DNA from: Novosphingobium sp. JCM 18896
GTDB taxonomy: Bacteria; Pseudomonadota; Alphaproteobacteria; Sphingomonadales; Sphingomonadaceae
Length of the DNA: 64,000 nt
Assembly (NCBI RefSeq): GCF_025938095.1
Contig: NZ_JAPCZF010000010.1
Location: 62,001-126,000, forward strand
Reading direction: 5' to 3'
Both the position numbers and the translations under genes were made by a program. The notes below the pieces were generated by a model. The model worked only from the letters and a program-made list of their open reading frames with translations, was not told the DNA's origin and did no database searches. This document shows positions 52,273 through 60,244 of the stretch, in pieces (the stretch's first letter is position 1; each line of letters opens with the position of its first letter).

Positions 52273-52905
52273 TCACTCCGGCGAGGGGAAAGAGGCAGCC
52301 TGTCGGCGCGCGCGTGTCGTCAGCTTGGCATCGACGTCTGCCTTGATGCGATCGACGGCGGTTTCGGCCGGCTGAGGGCCGCCCTGCGCGTTTGCGGCAA
52401 GGGCCGGCGCGGCGGGGGGAGGCGCGTTCTCGGAGACCAATACCGGCGCGCTCTGTGCTGCCGAGAGCAGGCCCTTTGCCTCCTGGCGGCCGCGCGATCG
52501 GCTTGCGAGCTCGACGCTGCTCGCCGTCCGGCCCGGCAGGCCGACATCGGTCGTTACCGATCGGCGCTGGTGCGTGACCCCGGCCACGTCCGTGTAGCCC
52601 GGGAAAATGACGCTGAGCTTGTACGCCTGGTTCTGCGCCGCAAGCACGCCCTCGGCATTGGCCATCCGGCCGCGGCCTCCATCACCATCATCGACCTTGT
52701 ACGGGCCAGTTGGCGTCATCAGTTCCTGGGCATCAGCCCGGGTGATCTCGGACAAGGCCGTATCGTCGATCGCAGTCGAGGGCGCGCAGATCCCGTCAGG
52801 CGCTTCGCACCGGAACGAGCCGTTGATGTTGGTGCCGAACGAGGCACAGCCCGAGGTTGCTGCGAGCATGCCGACGAGGAGCGCGGGAAAAAGGGCGCGG
52901 CGCAT
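52273..52905 (-). CDS. traV: TraV, outer-membrane lipoprotein of the T4SS core
   Basis: A 210-aa lipoprotein: signal and lipobox MLAATSGCASF, then the TraV Cys motif (FRCEAPDGICAPS). The C-terminal region is Ala/Pro rich. TraV anchors the TraB/TraK core complex in the outer membrane. ATG overlaps the dsbC-like stop by one base. Confidence 0.9.
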   Translation of the reverse strand: MRRALFPALLVGMLAATSGCASFGTNINGSFRCEAPDGICAPSTAIDDTALSEITRADAQELMTPTGPYKVDDGDGGRGRMANAEGVLAAQNQAYKLSVIFPGYTDVAGVTHQRRSVTTDVGLPGRTASSVELASRSRGRQEAKGLLSAAQSAPVLVSENAPPPAAPALAANAQGGPQPAETAVDRIKADVDAKLTTRARRQAASFPSPE

Positions 52906-53717
52906 CAGTTCGCCCCCTTCAGCCAGGACTCCAGGAACTCGCGCGGCCGGTAGCCTTGGACAACCGCACCATCGCTGCGCACGATCACCGGCGTTCCAGT
53001 GAAGCCGTTCTTGCGCGCGAACTCCTCGTTGGCATCGAGGCCGCTCGTGTCGCACTTGCCCGCCGGCGGCAGGGCCGCGCCGCCATAGGCCTGCGCAAGG
53101 GCGCGGGGCTTATCGGCGGAGCAGATCACCGCGTCTGAGATCGAACGCGTACCAAGGACCGAAATCGGGCGCTCGATCACTCGCACGTTCATGCCGGCCA
53201 GGGTTTCGTGGAGGCGGTTGCAGTAGCCGCAGCGGAAGTCGCTGAAGACGGTGACCGTTTGGGTGCCCGATCCGTAGCTGACAGCCCCCGAGGCCGGCAG
53301 TCCCGCAAGCGAGACCTTCTGCGCAACGCCGCCACCCACTTGCGCAGGCCGCGCCGGCGATGGCGCGGCCTGCGCCCCGCCCTGAGGCTGAGGGCTGGCA
53401 GCTCCGCCGACGAGTGTTTCAGGGCTGATCTCGAGAAGCCGGGCGGCCGTGAGGTCCTGCCGCGTCTCCATATCGTAGACCCGCCCGATCACGAGATACC
53501 GGCCCGAGGGATCGGTGTAGAAGAGGTTGTTGCCGGCCTGGACTTCGCACAGACCCGAGATCTTCCCGCATTTGACTGCCGTCAGCGGCGTCTTGGGCAA
53601 GCGAGTGGCAAGTGCCTTGGTCAGCGACGCATCGGCGTCGACGGTTGCGGCATAGAGAGCGCCGCCGCCGGCCACGATGGCGAGCGCAGCTGCGCCCGCA
53701 AGAATTACCTCACGCAT
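52905..53717 (-). CDS. DsbC/TrbB-type thiol-disulfide isomerase
   Basis: A 270-aa periplasmic protein: signal or anchor (ILAGAAALAIVAGGGALYAA), N-terminal dimerisation part (about 25-95), Pro/Gln-rich linker, and a thioredoxin fold with FSDFRCGYCNRLHETL (CGYC) and cis-Pro GTPVIV. It probably folds the Cys-rich TraN, TraU and TraH. It has a second Cys pair in the N-terminal part (KCGKISGLCE). Confidence 0.9.
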   Translation of the reverse strand: MREVILAGAAALAIVAGGGALYAATVDADASLTKALATRLPKTPLTAVKCGKISGLCEVQAGNNLFYTDPSGRYLVIGRVYDMETRQDLTAARLLEISPETLVGGAASPQPQGGAQAAPSPARPAQVGGGVAQKVSLAGLPASGAVSYGSGTQTVTVFSDFRCGYCNRLHETLAGMNVRVIERPISVLGTRSISDAVICSADKPRALAQAYGGAALPPAGKCDTSGLDANEEFARKNGFTGTPVIVRSDGAVVQGYRPREFLESWLKGAN

Positions 53718-53725
53718 GGATCACC

Positions 53726-55048
53726 TCAGTTTCGAATGAAGGTTCCGTCGAGGAAAACGACCTCGACGTTGGCGCCGGTCGGCATTTCGATGACCGGCTG
53801 ATATTGCTCGGCACGCTCGATCAGATAGTTCGAGACGGTGTCGCCCGCGGTCGATACGCCCTCGCCTAACCCGCCCTTGAGGATGTCACCGGTGCTGAGT
53901 TGGTCGCGCTTCCCATCGACGCTGACGTTGGCGCCCTGGAAGATCGAGTTGGTGTTCGCCGTGAAACCGCGCCCGAAACCACCGGCAAGTCCGGCGAGGA
54001 ACGCCTGGCCGATGAGACCGCCTTCGCGGCTGACCACCCTGCCCCTCAGACCCACTTTACCGCCAAACGAGATGAAGCCCTTCACCTCGGAGACCGCATA
54101 TCGGCCCCCCGGCTGCGGGCAGGTCATCCGCTGCAGCTTCACGTAGACTTTCTCGGAAGAAAGATCGCCGTAGGCAGCGCCATTCACCATGCAGCCCTGC
54201 ACGCGCGTCCGCAGCAGCTTGCCGTCCGAAAAGACCGATCGCGCAGGGCCGGTGATACGCAGCAGCACCGGCAGCGGATCGCCCTGACTGCGGACGTTGG
54301 TCGCCGCGTCCACGCCGACTACGACCTTGGCCTGCGCCATCGAATTGGGCGGAAGGTAATTCGGGCTGTCGGTGAACACGGCCGCCTGCTTGCCGCCTGC
54401 TTCGATCCGCCTGGCGTCGCCCGTGGGGGCCGCAGCCCCGGCAGGTCCTGCACCGAACGACACGAGCTTGACCTCGTTCGCCCTCGACATCGGGCCTGCG
54501 CCCGGCACGCCCATAGCTCGGGCAGCCGCGGCGGCACCGGGTGCAGAAGCCTCGGTTCGGGGCCCGGGTCCCCTGGCTATCTGCTGTTTGAGCTGCTGGT
54601 TCTCGCGTTCGTAGGCGTCGAGCACGCGGGTCGCGTCCGCCTTCATCTGCTCGTTTTCCTGGCGAAGCGCCTGTACTTCGCTCTGAACCTGATCGACCTT
54701 GCCTACCGCGGTCTGGACGCCCTTGAGCTGATTGGTCTGCGCGATCTGCTGGTGGTCGTACATCGTCATCCAATCACGATCGGCGATCTGCCGGTTCATG
54801 ATGGCGTCGGTCGAGACCTCGACCTTGTCGTCGCCTTCCTTGGTGGCGAGTTCCTGCTCCTTGCCGTCGCTACCCAGCACGTACCACATGGCTGCGATGC
54901 CGATGAGGCCGCCACCACCGTAGAGGATGAGCCTCTGCCGCTTCTCGGTCGCCGAATTCTCGGCGATCATGCCGGCATCGTCGAGACTGTCGTGAGCCTC
55001 GCCCAGCTGCTCGTCGACGTTCTTATGTTTGCGCTTGAAGATATCCAT
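53726..55048 (-). CDS. traB: TraB, T4SS core scaffold (VirB10-like)
   Basis: A 440-aa protein: one TM (LILYGGGGLIGIAAMWYVLG), a coiled coil at about 100-160 (QTAVGKVDQVQSEVQALRQE), a Pro/Ala linker and a C-terminal beta-barrel-type region (VLLRITGPARSVFSDGKLLR, then AVSEVKGFISFGGKVGLRGR). It spans the periplasm to TraK/TraV. The ATG at 55048 overlaps the traK stop. Confidence 0.93.
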   Translation of the reverse strand: MDIFKRKHKNVDEQLGEAHDSLDDAGMIAENSATEKRQRLILYGGGGLIGIAAMWYVLGSDGKEQELATKEGDDKVEVSTDAIMNRQIADRDWMTMYDHQQIAQTNQLKGVQTAVGKVDQVQSEVQALRQENEQMKADATRVLDAYERENQQLKQQIARGPGPRTEASAPGAAAAARAMGVPGAGPMSRANEVKLVSFGAGPAGAAAPTGDARRIEAGGKQAAVFTDSPNYLPPNSMAQAKVVVGVDAATNVRSQGDPLPVLLRITGPARSVFSDGKLLRTRVQGCMVNGAAYGDLSSEKVYVKLQRMTCPQPGGRYAVSEVKGFISFGGKVGLRGRVVSREGGLIGQAFLAGLAGGFGRGFTANTNSIFQGANVSVDGKRDQLSTGDILKGGLGEGVSTAGDTVSNYLIERAEQYQPVIEMPTGANVEVVFLDGTFIRN

Positions 55049-55857
55049 TACAGGTCTCCCGCAGGCACGACGACATAGGCGCCGGTGGCTTGGCCGGGTT
55101 GAAGTGAGGCGTTGGAAATGCTGACCGCGATGGCGCCCTGCGAGGCGATCAGCTCATCGGTCACGACCATCGGCTCTTTGCCGGTGTTCTCGATCCGCAG
55201 GACCTTTCCGGCCATCGACAGCCCGTCGTATTCGCTGATGAGCTGGACTTTGAGATTGCCGACATTGACCGGAGTGCGGGGCTCGTCGCGGATTTCGAAT
55301 CCGTCGAGCGGCTTCTGCTCAAACATCGCGCGGACCAGACTGACCGCTTGCTGGTCGAGAGGCACGTTCGGCCTTATCGCAGCACTCCCCGCCTGGGGTT
55401 TCGCAGGCCTCGCCATATCGGCGTTCGTGACGAAGACCTGCTTGGCCTCGCTGCCGCTGACCTTGCAGACGAACTTGTAGACGAACCCCTTCTGCGTCGT
55501 GCCGAAGAACGAGATTGTCGGGCGCGTGTAGCCCTCGGGAACAGAGATATAGATGTCGCCGCGGGTGGGCTCGTTGACGATGCCGAAATCCTCAGTTGCA
55601 ACACCGGTCGTCACCTTGGACACCGACGCGAACTGGTCGTCCTTGAGCGAGATCCGCGTGAGATCCTGCTTGGAGGCATCGCAGTCGACGGCGCCGTTGT
55701 CCGTGGCCGTGACACTCTGGTCGGCATAGGCTGGTGCGGCTGTCATCAGCCCGGCGCCGAGCAGAAGCGCGCCCAGGCACCGTTTGGTGAAACAATCGAT
55801 CGTCGAGAGGAGCGTGACGCCCGAGGCGATCTCGCAGGCTGCTGCCATATCAGTCAT
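55048..55857 (-). CDS. traK: TraK, T4SS outer-core secretin-like protein (VirB9-like)
   Basis: A 269-aa periplasmic protein with a signal peptide ending in PAYA. The body follows the TraK pattern (DLTRISLKDDQFASVSKVTT, then GDIYISVPEGYTRPTISFFG, then LRIENTGKEPMVVTDELIAS). The ATG at 55857 overlaps the traE stop by 8 bases; an earlier ATG at 55890 is possible. Confidence 0.88.
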   Translation of the reverse strand: MTDMAAACEIASGVTLLSTIDCFTKRCLGALLLGAGLMTAAPAYADQSVTATDNGAVDCDASKQDLTRISLKDDQFASVSKVTTGVATEDFGIVNEPTRGDIYISVPEGYTRPTISFFGTTQKGFVYKFVCKVSGSEAKQVFVTNADMARPAKPQAGSAAIRPNVPLDQQAVSLVRAMFEQKPLDGFEIRDEPRTPVNVGNLKVQLISEYDGLSMAGKVLRIENTGKEPMVVTDELIASQGAIAVSISNASLQPGQATGAYVVVPAGDL

Positions 55858-56422
55858 AGGGGGTGTCCTTGTCGTTCTTGACCACGACACCGAAGCCGCG
55901 AAGTTTGAGGCTCAAGCCCTCGTACTTCCACGCGAACTTGAAGACGCGGTTCTCTCGGCGCACGTCGCGCGAGGCGACCACGGTGTGGAGCACACCGCCG
56001 ACTTCACTGGTCAGGGCCTCAGTATCGACGCGGATCCAGTCGATGGTCACGAATTGGGTGACCTGGGATCCCTCCTGATCTTTCAGGATGCCCATGAGCT
56101 TCGATTTGAGCGGCCCCCGCGCTTCGGGCGCGGTGATTTCGAGGATGGAATCCATCCAGTACTGGAGGGTCTCAGGCGAACGGTTGAGAGCGAGCTGCGC
56201 GGCATCGCGCGTCACGGCCTCCAAGTAGTCCTTCGAGACCCCGGACGATGAGATCGCCATCTTGAAAGGCACGACCGGCTGCAAGATGACTTCGCGGTCG
56301 CGGCTCGATGCCATCGTCACCAGGGCGAAGCACAAAATCGCAAGCACCAGGCAGGCGATCGCGAGAAGGTTACGTTGCTTGAGCGCGCGCTGCGACTGCT
56401 CGTGTGCGAAGGAAAGATCCAT
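55850..56422 (-). CDS. traE: TraE, T4SS inner-membrane protein (VirB8-like)
   Basis: A 190-aa protein: N-terminal TM (LLAIACLVLAILCFALVTMA) and periplasmic domain (SKDYLEAVTRDAAQLALNRS, then SQVTQFVTIDWIRVDTEALT). One base separates it from the end of traL. Confidence 0.92.
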   Translation of the reverse strand: MDLSFAHEQSQRALKQRNLLAIACLVLAILCFALVTMASSRDREVILQPVVPFKMAISSSGVSKDYLEAVTRDAAQLALNRSPETLQYWMDSILEITAPEARGPLKSKLMGILKDQEGSQVTQFVTIDWIRVDTEALTSEVGGVLHTVVASRDVRRENRVFKFAWKYEGLSLKLRGFGVVVKNDKDTPYD

Positions 56423-56423
56423 A

Positions 56424-56708
56424 TCAGCCCGCCATGACCCGAAGGTGAGAAGGCGGAGCGACCTTTAGACCGAAGAACCCACCGGGCAGATGCCAGTAGG
56501 CGTAGTGCAATACCCAATACATTGATCGCCCGGCACGGAGTTTGCGATAACCGAACCAAGAGCCAATTGAGATGACGAGCCCGATCACGACGTGTTGAGC
56601 CAGGATGCCCCACGCGAATGGGATGACCATCACGAGGAACTCGTCCAGGGTCCAGAAACCGATGAGTTCGGGATCGTCGAGGTGCTTGGGAATACTGTAC
56701 TGGTCCAT
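56424..56708 (-). CDS. traL: TraL, pilus assembly membrane protein
   Basis: A 94-aa protein, MDQYSIPKHLDDPELIGFWT, with two TM segments (LVMVIPFAWGILAQHVVIGL and a second helix to FGYRK). Matches the usual TraL size and order between the pilin gene and traE. Confidence 0.9.
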   Translation of the reverse strand: MDQYSIPKHLDDPELIGFWTLDEFLVMVIPFAWGILAQHVVIGLVISIGSWFGYRKLRAGRSMYWVLHYAYWHLPGGFFGLKVAPPSHLRVMAG

Positions 56709-56766
56709 AGGTCGCCCCAACCTGTGTGGGGAGCCGCCGGACGTCCGGCGGCTCATTCTCGTGGAC

Positions 56767-57093
56767 TCAGATCGTCGCGGTGACGGTCGAGGTGACGATC
56801 GGGATACCCGTGCCCGCGCCAACACCGACGCCGACGGGGATCGCGACCTGGCCGAGCGAGAAGCGGCCCGAGGCGAGGCCCACGATACCGCCGGCGAGCG
56901 ACAGCACGGTGATGATCTTGCCACCCGAACCCTCGAGGAAGCCGGTGAACTGCGTCAGCGCCGTGTCGAACGTAGCGTCCGTGCCTGCGAGAGCGGCCTC
57001 GGCGCCCAGAACGCTGGCGGCAGCAACCGCTGCGGCCGCGAGCGCAACTTTGCTGGCGACATTGCCCGCAAGACTCGTCTTGAGAGACTTCAT
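56767..57093 (-). CDS. traA: F-type pilin precursor (TraA-like)
   Basis: A 108-aa prepilin: a long leader (MKSLKTSLAGNVASKVALAA to AEAALA), then a short mature pilin with two hydrophobic stretches (GGKIITVLSLAGGIVGLASG and QVAIPVGVGVGAGTGIPIVT). Size and position, first in the operon, fit TraA. An RP4-type S26 peptidase in the same operon may process it. GGAA precedes the ATG at 57093. Gene name by role and position, not strong sequence identity. Confidence 0.8.
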   Translation of the reverse strand: MKSLKTSLAGNVASKVALAAAAVAAASVLGAEAALAGTDATFDTALTQFTGFLEGSGGKIITVLSLAGGIVGLASGRFSLGQVAIPVGVGVGAGTGIPIVTSTVTATI

Positions 57094-57526
57094 TGCTATT
57101 CCCTTCCATGGTGATGTGCGCACAGGCGCCATACGAGGAAGGCAAATCGCGAATGCGGCAGCAACGCCTATTCAATTATTCTCGGAACATTTTGGTGCAT
57201 CGATGCTCTTAACTTGCAACGATTTGCATTTAACTGGTCGACCGGTGTCGATTCGTACACCAGGCAATGTACGAAACGACACCAACTGGTGACAAAACGA
57301 CATCAGCGGATGGACAAATCGACACCGCCCGGTGCCAATTCGACACCAGGCGGGGATCAAAACGACACCACCCGGTGGCAAATCGACACCAGCGATTTTG
57401 CCTTTGACGCCGACGGCTGACGGGACTCGGCACGCCTCGCCTATCATCGCATTTAACGGATCAGGCGGTTCACCGCGGGCGCCGGCGCTGATAGGCCGAC
57501 ACATCGTCAATTTAGAAAGATTCGAT
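57094..57526. other. Pilin-operon upstream region with repeat array
   Basis: No protein gene supported; frames crossing the repeats on both strands are artefacts of periodicity. The pilin operon promoter must lie between 57094 and the array. Confidence 0.6.
57254..57404. repeat. Iteron-like array of seven 21-23-bp repeats
   Basis: Units beginning CG(A/T)ACACC or CGACATC start at 57254, 57277, 57298, 57320, 57341, 57363 and 57384, so the spacing is 23, 21, 22, 21, 22, 21. Four contain a CACC-N4-GGTG or CATC-N4-GATG dyad; the CATC/GATG unit changes both half-sites together, so the symmetry is conserved. Spacing of two helical turns puts all sites on one face of the DNA. It could be a replication iteron set, a transfer operator array or part of an oriT. 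No Rep gene is in view. Confidence 0.8.
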
Positions 57527-57898
57527 GTGAGCGGCCCAGAGGCAGCCAAGATCGTCTATCACCGGCTGAGGCTCAACGATGAGGCATTCGCCATCACCGT
57601 GCGGGCTATTGGTACCCTGAGCCTGGCCAGCCGGAAGTATGAAACGCTGGCGTCGCTCGTGACCCACGTTTGCGAAACTTACGAGATAATTCCCCAATCC
57701 GCGCTCAAGGATCTGCTCTCGCTGGGCAAAACTGGCGGCGACGTGAAGGCGTTTCTGAGGGTTCCGAATGCGACGCAGGCGGCATTTGAACGGTTTCGAG
57801 CACTTGGCGCGGAAGCCGTGGGTCCCTCCTTCCGCGTGCCCGAGGCTATTCTTCTTTGTTGCCTGATCGTGGCCCCTCTCAATCAAAGGTTGCCGTAG
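57527..57898 (+). CDS. Hypothetical 123-aa protein beside the repeat array
   Basis: A helical protein (SGPEAAKIVYHRLRLNDEAF, then YETLASLVTHVCETYEIIPQ, then LKDLLSLGKTGGDVKAFLRV). I chose GTG at 57527 behind AGAAAGA; the open frame extends upstream into the repeats, where it is not protein-like. It is divergent from the pilin operon and could bind the array, but no DNA-binding motif is certain. Confidence 0.5.
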   Translation: MSGPEAAKIVYHRLRLNDEAFAITVRAIGTLSLASRKYETLASLVTHVCETYEIIPQSALKDLLSLGKTGGDVKAFLRVPNATQAAFERFRALGAEAVGPSFRVPEAILLCCLIVAPLNQRLP

Positions 57899-57959
57899 CG
57901 CTTCCATTCACTCATAGAATGTGCCCACATGCTGAAAGTGACGACTGAGGCGGGTGGCT

Positions 57960-58514
57960 ATGGGCGAAATTTCGGCTTTTCGATTTGACGATGGATGCCC
58001 GGGAGATCGGCGAGATCACCCTCTTGCAGGCACGGCCGAGATCATACGGCGCGTGATCATCGACAAAGCCATCCCGCTTCGGGAGCTTCAGCGCCTTGGC
58101 GTAATCTCCGAGCGAACGCGCCGAAGCTTTGATGAGAAACTCCTGAGCGGCCGGATCAGCATCGTCGAGCTGAATCGTCTGTGCGATCACCTGGAGATCG
58201 ACATGGTGCGCGCGATGGTCGCCGTCCTGCTCTTGCGCAATCCCATGGCCTACTTCGAAACCGTCTGCGAAGTCGTCGCCGCCTACGCGGAAGAATCCTC
58301 CATCGCGATGCACGAGCAAATTTCAGCGGTGAGCGGCGACTTTGGCCCAATCCGTCGGAACCTCGTCCAAGCGCACGCCACGAAACTTACCCGCGACATC
58401 CTCGACCATCAGGAGCGCGCGATGAAGGCCGGCGAAGAGGCGTTCCTCGACGCCATGGTACGAGGCGAGAAAGCACTGAAACAGCAGGGAACCACGGAGT
58501 ATCGACGCAGCTAA
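57960..58514 (+). CDS. Hypothetical 184-aa protein
   Basis: No family recognised. Residues about 35-75 (DKAIPLRELQRLGVISERTR, then SFDEKLLSGRISIVELNRLC) could be a helix-turn-helix. The C-terminal half is helical and charged (TKLTRDILDHQERAMKAGEE). GAGG precedes the ATG at 57960 by 9 bases. It lies between the transfer genes and the defence island. Confidence 0.55.
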   Translation: MGEISAFRFDDGCPGDRRDHPLAGTAEIIRRVIIDKAIPLRELQRLGVISERTRRSFDEKLLSGRISIVELNRLCDHLEIDMVRAMVAVLLLRNPMAYFETVCEVVAAYAEESSIAMHEQISAVSGDFGPIRRNLVQAHATKLTRDILDHQERAMKAGEEAFLDAMVRGEKALKQQGTTEYRRS

Positions 58515-58644
58515 CCGAGCGGCTGCCCTTGATGGACTATCCGGAATGTCTGCTTCAGAGCGCGGATGGTGAAGAGTTGCCGTTCCAGCCAGCGGACGCC
58601 AAACGTCAGGCGCTTTCGCTCAATGAGCCGGCTGTACTGCGGCG

Positions 58645-59556
58645 TCAGCGTTCCCAGGGCCCGCCGGGACCCCAGCGCGCAGTGAAAGTCGTGCTTCGAA
58701 CGATGGCCGTCACCGGCGCCATAACCAAGTGTTCGATTTGGGCTTGCACGTCCGGAAACGGCTCCGGGGCGAGCGCGATCTCCGTTCGCTTCAGGAATGC
58801 TGCCCATTGGCCCTGCTTCTCTGCAGCATAGGCCGTCGTGAGCGCGGCGGGCGTCTCTCGTGGCAGAACGGTCTGCCGACGCTCGAAAGTCGCGGCGATG
58901 GCGCGCGCCAACGTCGGCCCGTCAAACGCGAAGGTGTTGGCGATGGCCCACAGGTCGTAAAAGTCCTTGAGGCGCGTGTTGATCATATCAAGCGCTACCA
59001 TCGCCTGGAATTTCTCGGCGACCACGGTCTCGGGCGGGTAAGCGCGCAACTGCGCCCTCGGCTGATCGAGCAGCGAAGGATACTCGATCTCGACCGGCGC
59101 CGGCGTCACCGCATCGCCGTACCCTATGTCAACATGCATTGGCAGGCGTGCGCCGGCGAGCTCGGCGAGAAAATCGATGCGCACCCCTGCATATTCGTCC
59201 TCAGCTCGCGCGCTCTCGGCTTTCAAGGTCTCGGGCCGAAACACTATGCCGTCGTCCTCGACATCCACGGTGAGGATATCCTGAAATACGGAAATCAGCT
59301 TTTCAGGCGCGTTCTCGCCGGCGCCGAGGAGGTCGAGGTCGCCGGTCGCCCGGTAGGGCGCATCCGCCCACAGGCTGAACAACATCGCGCCCTTGAGGAT
59401 GAAGCGATCGCGATGCGGCGAACGGCCAAGCCGGTACAGGAGCCGCTCGATCACATAGCGTGTCATTAGGAGCTGCGCGTTCTCACGCCGTTCGCGCGCG
59501 CGGGACACCAGGCGGTCGCGCACCGAAACCGCAATGTTCTTCAGCGCACGGCTCAC
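58645..59556 (-). CDS. AbiEii/AbiGii-family nucleotidyltransferase toxin
   Basis: A 303-aa toxin of the type IV AbiE system. The nucleotidyltransferase core shows FILKGAMLFSLWADAPYRAT and GDLDLLGAG (the GS/D-x-D-like motif in its AbiEii form), then HVDIGYGDAV and VAEKFQAMVALDMINTRLKD (Lys/Asp motif). The family nucleotidylates tRNA or other targets and causes abortive infection. GTG start at 59556 shares GTGA with the antitoxin stop. Gene ends in basic, low-complexity residues. Confidence 0.9.
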   Translation of the reverse strand: MSRALKNIAVSVRDRLVSRARERRENAQLLMTRYVIERLLYRLGRSPHRDRFILKGAMLFSLWADAPYRATGDLDLLGAGENAPEKLISVFQDILTVDVEDDGIVFRPETLKAESARAEDEYAGVRIDFLAELAGARLPMHVDIGYGDAVTPAPVEIEYPSLLDQPRAQLRAYPPETVVAEKFQAMVALDMINTRLKDFYDLWAIANTFAFDGPTLARAIAATFERRQTVLPRETPAALTTAYAAEKQGQWAAFLKRTEIALAPEPFPDVQAQIEHLVMAPVTAIVRSTTFTARWGPGGPWER

Positions 59557-60161
59557 GCCATTGCTTCCAGATAGGGACGTATCACCGACTGCACCCGATC
59601 GATCTCGGCATAGCGATATATCCGGGCGAGGTCTGGCCGCGGGCGCGTTTTCACGAAGTCGCGCAGCGCCTCGATCGCAACATCGATCCCGATCTTGTTG
59701 CGATGCTTGAAGCAGTCGGCGACCGTCTTTGCCGGATCGGTAATACGCACCGACACACCGTCGATGCTGTGTGCTTCGATGCCGGCTGTGAGCGCTTCGC
59801 CGCTCGCGCGCACGATCTTGAGCGCGATCGAGGGATTGACCGGCGCCCAATCCTTCTGTCCCAGCAGTATCCAAACCGCGTGAGGCGTCTGCGTGGTCAG
59901 CTCATGGAATTGCAGTGCCGAGAGTAGGCAGATGACGCCGCGCGGCTGAATGCGGACAGCTTCCGCGAGGCTCGTGCCGGCATCGGTGGGCGCGTCCGCG
60001 AGCTTGTAGAGCCCGCGCCCTACCTGCTGCAGGATGCCTTCATCGCGTAGGCGCTGGATCGTCGCGCGCGTGACCCCGACCGCATCGAAATCGCGGCCGC
60101 GTGCGATGCCAAACTGGCGGGCGACTTCGAGCGCTCGTTCCTTGTGACTCGCCGTTTCCAT
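59553..60161 (-). CDS. AbiEi-family antitoxin/transcriptional repressor
   Basis: A 202-aa antitoxin: N-terminal winged helix (ARGRDFDAVGVTRATIQRLR, then DEGILQQVGRGLYKLA) and the AbiEi C-terminal region (ICLLSALQFHELTTQTPHAV, then ITDPAKTVADCFKHRNKIG). It neutralises AbiEii without direct binding and represses the operon through inverted repeats. ATG at 60161. The operator IR lies just upstream. Confidence 0.92.
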   Translation of the reverse strand: METASHKERALEVARQFGIARGRDFDAVGVTRATIQRLRDEGILQQVGRGLYKLADAPTDAGTSLAEAVRIQPRGVICLLSALQFHELTTQTPHAVWILLGQKDWAPVNPSIALKIVRASGEALTAGIEAHSIDGVSVRITDPAKTVADCFKHRNKIGIDVAIEALRDFVKTRPRPDLARIYRYAEIDRVQSVIRPYLEAMA

Positions 60162-60172
60162 GCTGGTGATAT

Positions 60173-60208
60173 AATTCCTCGGTATTTATAAGCAATGACC
60201 AAGGAATT
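60173..60208. promoter_or_regulatory. abiE operator inverted repeat
   Basis: AATTCCTCGGT (60173-60183) and ACCAAGGAATT (60198-60208) form an 11-base inverted repeat with one mismatch, 14 bases apart, 11 bases upstream of the AbiEi start. It lies in the divergent promoter shared with the three-gene operon at 60245, so AbiEi could control both. Confidence 0.7.
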
Positions 60209-60244
60209 GTATCGCGCATCGCGCTGCTGTGTTAACGCTGCCGC

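Noticed and set aside
57254-57404. Considered as a CRISPR array
   Set aside because: Units are 21-23 bp with no variable ~30-bp spacers and contain degenerate dyads; no cas genes nearby.
57172-57549. Frames on both strands across the repeat array
   Set aside because: Their products are repetitive echoes of the 21-22-bp units, with frame changing from unit to unit. The DNA repeat, not a protein, is the signal.
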